From NCBI RefSeq assembly GCF_014323725.1, contig NZ_JABVED010000007.1, positions 182,251 through 246,250 of the forward strand: a stretch of 64,000 nt of DNA, written 5' to 3'. This document shows positions 57,455 through 64,000 of the stretch, one piece after another. This DNA comes from Actinokineospora xionganensis (GTDB lineage Bacteria > Actinomycetota > Actinomycetes > Mycobacteriales > Pseudonocardiaceae). The translations under genes were made by a program, and so were the position numbers. The notes below the pieces were generated by a model. That model was not told the origin of the DNA. It did not search any database and was given only the letters and a program-made list of their open reading frames with translations. The number at the start of each line of letters is the position of its first letter. Within the stretch, counting starts at the first letter, position 1.

Positions 57455-57484
57455 CTCGAAAGTCAACAACTTCGGGAGGCGTCG

Positions 57485-58297
57485 GTGAGGTCGTTCGCGG
57501 GCAAGGTCGCAGTGGTCACCGGCGCGGGCTCCGGCATCGGCCGGGCGCTCGTCGTCGCCCTGGTCGCCGAGGGCGCCAAGGTGGCCGCCTCCGACATCGA
57601 CGTGGCCGGGCTGGCGGAGACCGCGACCCTGGCGGGCGGCGAGGTCCGCACGTACAAACTCGACGTCGCCGACCGGGACGCCATCTACGCCCACGCCGAG
57701 CAGGTCGCCGCCGACTTCGGCAAGGTCGACCTGGTCATCAACAACGCGGGCGTGGCGCTGCAGGGCACGGTCGCGCAGATGACCGACGAGGACATGGCAT
57801 GGATCATGGACGTCGACTTCTGGGGCGTCGCCCACGGTTCGCGCGCCTTCCTGCCGCACCTGGTCGCCTCGCGCGGGCACCTGGTGAACATCTCCAGCGT
57901 GTTCGGGCTGATCGGGGTGCCGACGCAGAGCGCGTACAACGCGGCGAAGTTCGCGGTGCGCGGCTTCACCGAGGCGCTGCGGCAGGAAATGCAGATCGAG
58001 GGGACCAAGGTCGGGGTGTCGTGTGTGCACCCGGGCGGGATCAAGACCAACATCGCCCGCAACGGCCGGGTGTCCAACCCGGACGACGCCGCCGCGTTCG
58101 TGAAGGCGCTGGACAAGGTCGCCATGACGTCCCCGGAGAGCGCCGCCCGCACGATCCTCAACGGCGTCAAGCGCGACCGGGCCCGCATCCTCATCGGCGC
58201 GGACGCCTACGCGATCGACGCGCTGCCGCGGATCTTCGGATCGTTCTACCAGCCGCTCGTGCGGATCGCGTCGAGCCGGTTGAACTCAGGCCGCTGA
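57485..58297 (+). CDS. short-chain dehydrogenase/reductase
   Basis: 270 residues of the classical SDR family: cofactor loop VVTGAGSGIGRAL, NNAGV, catalytic Ser in VNISSVFG, and YNAAKFAV (YxxxK), with HPGGIKTN after it. An Asp in ASDID at the end of strand two favours NAD(H). GTG start with GGGAGG. The substrate is unknown. It follows the HxlR-peroxiredoxin fusion and a palindrome, so it may be part of the same response. The last 12 bases overlap the convergent oxidoreductase gene. Confidence 0.92.
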   Translation: MRSFAGKVAVVTGAGSGIGRALVVALVAEGAKVAASDIDVAGLAETATLAGGEVRTYKLDVADRDAIYAHAEQVAADFGKVDLVINNAGVALQGTVAQMTDEDMAWIMDVDFWGVAHGSRAFLPHLVASRGHLVNISSVFGLIGVPTQSAYNAAKFAVRGFTEALRQEMQIEGTKVGVSCVHPGGIKTNIARNGRVSNPDDAAAFVKALDKVAMTSPESAARTILNGVKRDRARILIGADAYAIDALPRIFGSFYQPLVRIASSRLNSGR

Positions 58298-60244
58298 CAC
58301 GGTGACGGGAACGCCGTTGAGCACGGCGTTCCCGCTCACGTCGAGCACGGCCGGGTCGGTCAGGTCGTTGGCGCTGACCTCCGCGTAACCGTGCGGCAGG
58401 CTGACGACGCCGGGCATGATGTCCTCCGTCGCGGCGACCGTGGCCGTGACTTCGCCCGCGGCGGACCGCACTCTGACCGAATCGCCGTCGCCTAGACCGT
58501 GCCCCTTCAGGTCGTCGGGGTGCATGAGCAGGTGGCTGCGGGCCTTGCCTTTGGTCAGGCGGGGGATGTCGTTCATCCACGAGTTGTTGGCCCGCAGGTG
58601 TCGGCGTCCGATCAGCAGCAGCCCTTGCGGCGCGGTCATTTTCCCGACTTCGCGGGCGGCGTCGGCGAGGAACTTCGGGGCTATGTCGAGCTTGTCCAAG
58701 CCGCGCGGGGTGAGTGGTCCCAGGTCCAGGCCGTGCGGGTGCTTCTTCAGTGTCCGCAGGGATAGTTTGCGGGATCCGGTGCGCAGCAACAGATCCACGA
58801 TCCGGGTCGGCGAGAGCCGCAGCAGCTGCGCCTTGAACCACTTGTCCCGGAACCGCTTCGCGTAGCGCAGGCCAAGTTCGCGGAAGATCTCCCAGTCGTG
58901 CCGGGCGCCCGCGGGCTTGGGGAACAGCGCCGGGGAGAACTTGGCCGTGTTGCGGACGGCGAGGGCATGGAAGACCAGGTCGTAGTGGTCGCGTTCCAGT
59001 GCGGTGGTCGGAGGGAGGATCACGTCGGCGTGCTTGGTGGTCTCGTTGATCTTCGGATCGACGGCGACCATGAAGTCGAGGGTGGACAAGGCTTTGTCGA
59101 GCTTCCCGCCGTCCGGAGTGGACAGAACGGGGTTGCCCGCGGACACCACCATGGCCCGTATCCCACCGATCTCCTCGGCGAGCGCGGCCACCGGCAGCTC
59201 ACCCGCGAACTCCGAGAGACCCCTCACCGAGCTTCGCCACCGGTCCCGCCCGCCTGCGCTCGTGATCCGCAGCAAATCCACCGCGGGCTTGGTGAACATC
59301 GCGCCTCCGGGCCGGTCAAGGTTGCCGGTGATGACGTTGAGGACCTGGATCGCCCACTGGCACACCGCGCCGTGGGCCTGCGTCGAGACACCCGTCCGGC
59401 CGTAGGCGACCGCGGTGTCCGCGGCCGCGAATTCCTGGGCGAGCGCACGGATTCCTGTGACACCGGTGACGGATTCGGCCCACTCCACCGTGATCGGCTC
59501 GACGATCTCCCGCACCTCGTCGTAGCCCTCCACCTTCTCCAGGACGACTCCCACCATCGCCAACAGCAGCGCCGCGTCGGTGCCCGGCCGGATGAAGTGG
59601 TGCGTGTCGGCGATCTTCGCCGTCTCCGTGCGCCTGGGGTCGACCACGACCATCCGCCCACCCCGCTCCCGCAACTCCGCCCGACGCCGGGCGAAGTCGG
59701 GGACGGTCATGATGCTTCCGTTGGACACCATCGGATTCGCGCCGATGACCAGGAAGAAGTCGGTGCGGTCGATGTCCGGGATGGGAATCAGGAACTGATG
59801 CCCGAACATCAGCGACGCGACCAACTGGTGCGGCAACTGATCGACCGAGGTGGCGGAGAAACGGTTGCGGGTGCGGAGGAGAGACAGGAACGTCGTGCCG
59901 TGAGTCAGCGCACCAAGGCTGTGGACCGTCGGATTCCCAAGATAAACCCCGACGGCGTTGCGCCCGTGCTCATTCCTGATGGCGGCCAGCCGCTCGACAA
60001 CCAGATCGAACGCCTCGTCCCACGAGATTTCTTCCCACCCGTCGGCGGTCTTCCGCACGGGGGTGCGCAGCCGCTCACCTTCGTGGAGGTCTTGGAGGGC
60101 AACGCCTTTGGGACAGATATGTCCACGGGAAAGCGGGTCGAGCCGGTCGCCCTTGATCGAGAGCACCCGCCCGGAGTCCACTTGGAACTCCAGACCACAG
60201 AGCGCCTCACAAAGCGTGCAACTCCCAAACCTGGTCTCCGCCAC
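58286..60244 (-). CDS. molybdopterin (bis-MGD) oxidoreductase, formate dehydrogenase/nitrate reductase-like
   Basis: 652 residues from the GTG giving VAETRFGSCTLCEALCG; further in-frame GTGs exist upstream in Pro/Gly-rich sequence. Motif C-x2-C-x3-C-x27-C (Cys9, 12, 16, 44) binds a [4Fe-4S] cluster. The MoCo domains follow, with FFLVIGANPMVSNGS, VDPRRTETAKIADTHHFIRPGTDAALLLAM (in part) and the C-terminal molydopterin dinucleotide-binding domain near 530-650. There is no Tat signal, so it should be cytoplasmic. No electron-transfer partner gene is adjacent. The substrate is unknown. Confidence 0.88.
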   Translation of the reverse strand: MAETRFGSCTLCEALCGLEFQVDSGRVLSIKGDRLDPLSRGHICPKGVALQDLHEGERLRTPVRKTADGWEEISWDEAFDLVVERLAAIRNEHGRNAVGVYLGNPTVHSLGALTHGTTFLSLLRTRNRFSATSVDQLPHQLVASLMFGHQFLIPIPDIDRTDFFLVIGANPMVSNGSIMTVPDFARRRAELRERGGRMVVVDPRRTETAKIADTHHFIRPGTDAALLLAMVGVVLEKVEGYDEVREIVEPITVEWAESVTGVTGIRALAQEFAAADTAVAYGRTGVSTQAHGAVCQWAIQVLNVITGNLDRPGGAMFTKPAVDLLRITSAGGRDRWRSSVRGLSEFAGELPVAALAEEIGGIRAMVVSAGNPVLSTPDGGKLDKALSTLDFMVAVDPKINETTKHADVILPPTTALERDHYDLVFHALAVRNTAKFSPALFPKPAGARHDWEIFRELGLRYAKRFRDKWFKAQLLRLSPTRIVDLLLRTGSRKLSLRTLKKHPHGLDLGPLTPRGLDKLDIAPKFLADAAREVGKMTAPQGLLLIGRRHLRANNSWMNDIPRLTKGKARSHLLMHPDDLKGHGLGDGDSVRVRSAAGEVTATVAATEDIMPGVVSLPHGYAEVSANDLTDPAVLDVSGNAVLNGVPVTVSAA

Positions 60245-60292
60245 ACCCCCAGTCTCGCCCCCCGCCCACCCCCAGTCCACCCCCGCACCGGC

Positions 60293-60391
60293 GAGTCGCC
60301 CCCTCCCAGCAACTGAGTCGCCCCTTCCGGCAACCGCGTTCGACATTCGCGCGTTCCGAACGTGCGACACACGTGCCCGATGGGGCGACTC
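60293..60391. repeat. intergenic GAGTCGCCCC repeats
   Basis: Two tandem units of about 22 bp start GAGTCGCCCC (at 60293 and 60315), and an inverted copy GGGGCGACTC lies at 60382-60391. Between them is GTTCGACATTC, reminiscent of the GTTCAACGTTC core of the 29.9-kb element. It fills the gap between DinB and the molybdopterin oxidoreductase. Confidence 0.6.
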
Positions 60392-60400
60392 GTGGGTGGG

Positions 60401-60916
60401 TCAGCCCATGCTCTTCTGGCCGTCGAGGGCTTCCCGGATGATGTCCGCGTGCCCGGCGTGCTGCGACGTCTCCGCGAGGATGTGCAACAACACCCGCCGC
60501 GCCGACCACCGAGCCCCCTTCTCGAACCACGGCGCCTCGGGCAGCGGGTGGTCGACATCGAGATCGGGCAGCGAGGCGACGATCTCGTCGGTCTTGCGGG
60601 CCACCTCCTGGTACCGGGCAAGCGCCCCGGCCAGCGTCTCCCCCTCCACCAACCGGTGCCCGTTCGCCCAGTCCTCGTTCCCGCCTGCCATCGCGGCGGG
60701 CCCCTCGACGATGAACCGCGCCCAGCTCTCCTCGACGTCGGCGACGTGCTTGATCAGCCCACCGAGCGTCAGCTCACTCACCGTGGTGCGCAGCTTGGCC
60801 TGCTCCTCGGTGATGTTCTGCACGGTGAAGAGGAGGAATCCCCGGTGCTTGCCCAGGGTCTGCAGCAGGTCCGCGCGCTCGCCGGTCAGGGTCGGGGTGG
60901 TCTGAGCGATGGTCAT
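60401..60916 (-). CDS. DinB-family protein (DUF664 type)
   Basis: 171 residues of a four-helix bundle: LTGERADLLQTLGKHRGFLLF, LGGLIKHVADVEESWARF, and LLHILAETSQHAGHADIIREALDG. The three metal-ligand histidines are in place (the His of IKHVADVE and the two in HILAETSQHAGH). DinB/YfiT members act as metal-dependent thiol transferases using mycothiol or bacillithiol. Actinobacteria use mycothiol, so a mycothiol-linked role is reasonable. Ends beside the repeat region. Confidence 0.9.
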   Translation of the reverse strand: MTIAQTTPTLTGERADLLQTLGKHRGFLLFTVQNITEEQAKLRTTVSELTLGGLIKHVADVEESWARFIVEGPAAMAGGNEDWANGHRLVEGETLAGALARYQEVARKTDEIVASLPDLDVDHPLPEAPWFEKGARWSARRVLLHILAETSQHAGHADIIREALDGQKSMG

Positions 60917-61238
60917 CTCGTTGGCCTTCCTCGTTGTCTGTTACTGAAAACGATAGAAGACCTTCCGGACAGCTTCGGTCCTAAAGAACAGACTTATTCG
61001 AACCAGTACGCGGATTCCAGCGCGGGCTCGGTGACCTTGAGGTCGATCGTCGGGCTCACAGCCACAGCACCCCACGGCCCGCGCCCACCGCACCTGCGCC
61101 CGAAGCTCGGCGACGTCGGGAAAGTCCGGCGACAACATCGCCCGGAGGGCAGCCCGCCCAACGGCGGTCAGCAGTTGATCCACCTGCGGCGGTTAAGTGC
61201 GACCAGGCTCCGAGCACACCTGATTTCCACGGACCTGC
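60917..61238. other. gap between DinB and fadE25, with a broken small gene
   Basis: This 322-bp stretch contains no intact gene that I can defend. Its middle holds the frameshifted minus-strand remnant at 60994-61183; the rest should hold the dinB promoter. The fadE25 terminator follows at 61239. Confidence 0.5.
60994..61183 (-). pseudogene. probable frameshifted small gene, unknown family
   Basis: From a GTG at 61183 the frame reads VDQLLTAVGRAALRAMLSPD then DFPDVAELRAQVRWARAVG, which looks like ordinary coding sequence. After that it turns to GCCGCEPDDRP, while a second frame (about 61055 down to a stop at 60994) reads SPTIDLKVTEPALESAYWFE. Joining them needs one frame shift near 61058-61080. 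This looks like one short protein broken by an indel, or a sequencing error. Confidence 0.4.
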
Positions 61239-61275
61239 GTCAGCCCCGGCCCGAAGAGTCCCGGCCGGGGCTGAC
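61239..61275 (-). terminator. terminator after fadE25
   Basis: GTCAGCCCCGGCC pairs perfectly with GGCCGGGGCTGAC (13-bp stem) around an 11-base loop, 12 bp past the stop codon of the acyl-CoA dehydrogenase gene. Confidence 0.88.
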
Positions 61276-61287
61276 GAGAGTCCGCTT

Positions 61288-62448
61288 TTAGCCCTTGAGC
61301 AGCTGTCGGGCCATGACCATGCGCTGGATCTGGTTGGTGCCCTCATAGATCTGGGTGATCTTCGCGTCGCGCATCATGCGTTCCACGGGGAAGTCGCGGG
61401 TGTAGCCGGCACCGCCGAACAACTGCACTGCGTCGGTCGTGACCGACATGGCGGTGTCCGAGGCGAAGGTCTTGGCGGCGCTTGAGGCGAACGAGGCGTC
61501 TGGTTCGCCGCGTTCGACCTTCGCCGCCGCGGCGTAGACCAGGTGGCGGGAGGCTTCGATCTTCATCGCCATGTCGGCGATCATGAACTGGACGCCCTGG
61601 AATTCGGCGATGGCCTTGCCGAACTGCTTGCGGTCACGCACGTAGGCGATCGACGCGTCGAGTGCGCCCTGGGCGATGCCGAGGGCCTGGGCGCCGATGG
61701 AGTGGCGGGTGTGGTCGAGGGTCTTGAACGCGAGCTTGAGGCCCTGGCCCGGGTCGCCGATGATCCGGTTCTCCGGGATGGCGCAGTCCTCGAAGTAGAT
61801 CTCGCGGGTGGGCGAGCCCTTGATACCGAGCTTGCGCTCCTTCGGCCCCACCACGAAGCCCGGGTCGTCCTTGTGGACCATGAACGCGGAGATGCCGTTG
61901 GCCGGACGGTCGGCGTTCGGGTCGGTCACGGCCATGACCGTGTACCAGCTGGACTCGCCCGCGTTGGTGATCCAGCACTTCGTGCCGTTGAGGACCCAGT
62001 GGTCGCCATCGAGCCTGCCGCGGGTGCGCATCGACGCGGTGTCCGACCCGGCCTCGCGCTCCGACAGCGCGTAGGAGGCCATCTCGCCCGCGGCGATCGA
62101 GGGGAGGACGAGCTTCTTGAGCTCCTCGGACCCACCCAGGATCAGGTTCATCGTGCCGAGCTTGTTGACCGCCGGGATCAGCGACGAGGACGCGCACACC
62201 CGGGCGACTTCCTCGATCACGATGTTCGTGGCGATCGAGTCCGCGCCCTGGCCGTCGTAGGCCTCGGGGATGTGCGGGGCCGCGAAGCCCGCCTTGGTCA
62301 GCGCCTTCTGCGCCTCGACCGGGTAGCGCTCGTTCTCGTCGACGTCGGCCGCGTGCGGCGCGATCTCCTTCTCCGCCAGGTCGCGAACGGCCTCGCGCAG
62401 CGCGTTGTGCTCGTCGCCGAGCTGGTAGAGACCGAAGCCCGCGTCCAC
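61288..62448 (-). CDS. fadE25: acyl-CoA dehydrogenase (FadE25-like)
   Basis: 386 residues of the three-domain acyl-CoA dehydrogenase family, which oxidises acyl-CoA to trans-2-enoyl-CoA with FAD. ALSEREAGSDTASMRT and KCWITNAGESSWYTVMAVTD cover the FAD-binding region, ARHLVYAAAAK-like helices follow, and the catalytic base is Glu369 in IYEGTNQIQR. Position and similarity match M. tuberculosis fadE25 (Rv3274c). It is divergent from a second acyl-CoA dehydrogenase, with a palindrome between. Confidence 0.93.
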   Translation of the reverse strand: MDAGFGLYQLGDEHNALREAVRDLAEKEIAPHAADVDENERYPVEAQKALTKAGFAAPHIPEAYDGQGADSIATNIVIEEVARVCASSSLIPAVNKLGTMNLILGGSEELKKLVLPSIAAGEMASYALSEREAGSDTASMRTRGRLDGDHWVLNGTKCWITNAGESSWYTVMAVTDPNADRPANGISAFMVHKDDPGFVVGPKERKLGIKGSPTREIYFEDCAIPENRIIGDPGQGLKLAFKTLDHTRHSIGAQALGIAQGALDASIAYVRDRKQFGKAIAEFQGVQFMIADMAMKIEASRHLVYAAAAKVERGEPDASFASSAAKTFASDTAMSVTTDAVQLFGGAGYTRDFPVERMMRDAKITQIYEGTNQIQRMVMARQLLKG

Positions 62449-62539
62449 GTCTTACCTCCAGGAAATCGTTGAGTCCACGAATGATGTTAGTACGCGTTTA
62501 CTTGGATGTCCTTGTGTCTTGCCGCACCGCTTCCCAACA

Positions 62540-62559
62540 AAGTTACCACCGGGTAACTT
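62540..62559. promoter_or_regulatory. palindrome upstream of the second acyl-CoA dehydrogenase
   Basis: AAGTTACC-ACCG-GGTAACTT has perfect 8-bp arms, seven bases before the ATG at 62567, between two divergent acyl-CoA dehydrogenase genes. The size and symmetry suit a TetR-family fatty-acid regulator; no such regulator gene is in the window. Confidence 0.6.
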
Positions 62560-62566
62560 GACCCCT

Positions 62567-64000
62567 ATGACAAGTCTGCTGTTCAACCCCTCGGACTATG
62601 ACCCGCGACACTTCGACGCGGAGACCCGCAGGCTGCTGCGCGCGACTATCGACTGGTTCGAGCAGCGCGGCAAGCGGACGCTCGTCGAGAAGTTCCACGC
62701 GAAAGAGTTCCACGCGGACTTCCTGGAGTTCGCCGCCAAGGAGAACCTCTTCGCGACGCTGCTGACCCCGGCGGCCGACGCCAAGGGCGACCCGGACAAG
62801 CGCTGGGACACCGCCCGGGTGGCCGCGCTGTCGGAGATCCTGGGCTTCTACGGGCTGTCCTACTGGTACCCGTGGCAGGTGACCATCCTCGGGCTCGGCC
62901 CGGTCTGGCAGAGCGCGAACCCGGCCGCCCGCGAGCGCGCCGCGAAGCTGCTCGCCGACGGTGGGGTGTGCGCCTTCGGCCTGTCCGAGAAGGACCATGG
63001 CGCGGACATCTACGCCACCGACATGGTCCTCACCCCGGACGGCCAGGGCGGCTACCGCGCCACCGGCGGCAAGTACTACATCGGCAACGGCAACGTCGCG
63101 GGCGTGGTCTCGGTGTTCGGCCGCATCGAGGGCGTCGAGGGCCCTGACGGCTACGTGTTCTTCGTGGCTGACAGCAGGCACGAGAACTACCACCTGGTGA
63201 AGAACGTCGTGCCGTCGCAGATCTTCGTCTCCGAGTTCCGGCTCGAGGACTACCCGGTGACCGCCGACGACATCCTGCACACCGGCCCGGCCGCGTTCGA
63301 CGCCGCGCTGAACACGGTCAACGTCGGCAAGTTCAACCTGTGCTTCGGCGGTATCGGCATCGCCGAGCACGCGTTCTACGAGGCCATCACGCACGCGCAC
63401 AACCGGATCCTCTACGGCCACCCGGTGACGGACTTCCCGCACGTCAAGGCCCAGTTCGTCGACGCGTACGCGCGCCTGGTCGCCTCGAAGCTGTTCTGCG
63501 ACCGCGCGGTCGACTACTTCCGCTCGGCGAACCCGGACGACCGCCGCTACCTGCTGTTCAACCCGGTCACCAAGATGAAGGCGACGACCGAGGCGGAGAA
63601 GATCATCGCGCTGCTGACCGAGGTGGTCGCGGCCAAGAGCTTCGAGGCCGACAGCTACCTGACGGTCGCCGCGACCGATATCCGCGGCCTGCCGAAGCTC
63701 GAGGGCACCGTCGCGGTGAACCTGGCGCTGATCTTGAAGTTCATGCCGAACTACCTGTTCGCGCCCACCGAGTACCCGCCGGTGCCGACCCGCCAGGACG
63801 CCGCGGATGACGAGTTCCTGTTCCGCCAGGGCCCGGCCCGCGGCCTGGGCAAGGTCCAGTTCCACGATTGGCGCGAGGCGTACCGGACGTTCGTGCACGT
63901 GCCCAACGTCGAGCGGTTCGCCCTGCAGGCCGAGGGCCTGGCCGAGTTGCTGATGACCGCGCCGCCGTCGGCCGAGCAGCAGAAGGACCTGGACTTCTTG
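62567..64000 (+). CDS. acyl-CoA dehydrogenase, partial (3' end beyond window)
   Basis: 478 codons are present from the ATG at 62567 (MTSLLFNPSDYDPRHFDAET) to the window end with no stop. An N-terminal helical domain (ATIDWFEQRGKRTLVEKFHA) leads into the acyl-CoA dehydrogenase middle domain: VCAFGLSEKDHGADIYATD, KYYIGNGNVAGVVSVFGR, then NVGKFNLCFGGIGIAEHAFYEAI. It is longer than FadE25 and belongs to a larger, divergent acyl-CoA dehydrogenase group common in Nocardia-like bacteria. The catalytic Glu cannot be placed with certainty. Function is probably fatty-acid or branched-chain acyl-CoA oxidation, from family only. Confidence 0.88.
   Translation, partial: MTSLLFNPSDYDPRHFDAETRRLLRATIDWFEQRGKRTLVEKFHAKEFHADFLEFAAKENLFATLLTPAADAKGDPDKRWDTARVAALSEILGFYGLSYWYPWQVTILGLGPVWQSANPAARERAAKLLADGGVCAFGLSEKDHGADIYATDMVLTPDGQGGYRATGGKYYIGNGNVAGVVSVFGRIEGVEGPDGYVFFVADSRHENYHLVKNVVPSQIFVSEFRLEDYPVTADDILHTGPAAFDAALNTVNVGKFNLCFGGIGIAEHAFYEAITHAHNRILYGHPVTDFPHVKAQFVDAYARLVASKLFCDRAVDYFRSANPDDRRYLLFNPVTKMKATTEAEKIIALLTEVVAAKSFEADSYLTVAATDIRGLPKLEGTVAVNLALILKFMPNYLFAPTEYPPVPTRQDAADDEFLFRQGPARGLGKVQFHDWREAYRTFVHVPNVERFALQAEGLAELLMTAPPSAEQQKDLDFL

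Overview
This window comes from the chromosome of a high-GC actinomycete, most likely Pseudonocardiaceae (the Saccharothrix, Lentzea and Actinokineospora neighbourhood). The grounds are strong G/C bias at third codon positions, frequent GTG starts with GTGA/ATGA translational couplings, WhiB, MtrAB-LpqB, F420 and mycolata-type rhamnosyl-linker genes. Gene order follows the Mycobacterium tuberculosis interval from about Rv3231c to Rv3274c (secA1, hpf, comF, lpqB-mtrB-mtrA-tmk, sahH, manA, manB, whiB2, fbiA-fbiB, manC, wbbL, rmlD, LCP, TIGR03089, fadE25), so most of it is conserved core chromosome. I see no rRNA, tRNA, CRISPR array, transposase or prophage.

Layout. 1-5.5 kb: pruA with a tandemly amplified 3' end, a DUF6912 protein, a WS/DGAT-like acyltransferase, a SpoU methyltransferase, a mini-HAD protein and an Rv3235-like protein beside secA. 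5.5-15.3 kb (minus strand): secA, the long-form hibernation factor, comF and the coupled lpqB-mtrB-mtrA-tmk group. 15.4-16.3 kb: a small accessory insertion carrying a DUF3800-like gene between tmk and sahH. 16.3-24.8 kb: sahH, a large membrane protein with a lipase-like elbow, an orphan GlmL/MutL-like ATPase with an APC permease, a HAD hydrolase and a CDF metal transporter. 24.8-30 kb: the GDP-mannose supply genes manA, a SIS-domain protein, a Trm112-like protein and manB, then DUF3499 and a zincin-like protein. 30-38.2 kb: a 1134-residue GT2/membrane protein, whiB2, a site-2 protease, and the coupled fbiA-fbiB-Nudix-GntR group. 38.3-51.5 kb: a DNA glycosylase, manC, wbbL, five further glycosyltransferases on two divergent operons, a SnoaL/MarR pair, rmlD and rmlB. 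51.7-55.3 kb: two tandem LCP proteins and a TIGR03089 protein. 55.3-64 kb: an MFS exporter divergent from an HxlR-peroxiredoxin fusion, an SDR, a molybdopterin oxidoreductase, DinB, fadE25 and a second acyl-CoA dehydrogenase cut by the window end.

Working together: manA, manB and manC make GDP-mannose; rmlB and rmlD make part of dTDP-rhamnose (rmlA and rmlC are not in the window). WbbL and the neighbouring glycosyltransferases use such sugars, and the LCP proteins are the expected ligases that attach the polymer to peptidoglycan. MtrAB-LpqB and WhiB2 are envelope and cell-division regulators, so the centre of the window is largely an envelope-building region.

Most unusual items: the HxlR-peroxiredoxin fusion with palindromes at both its own and its neighbour's promoter; a 46-bp-arm intergenic inverted repeat built from 21-bp units (29896-30022) and a related array at 60293-60391; the 46/47-bp tandem repeats derived from the pruA 3' end; catalytic-residue changes in the WS/DGAT and mini-HAD proteins; and the orphan GlmL-like gene. 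I do not see a clear new defence or mobile system.
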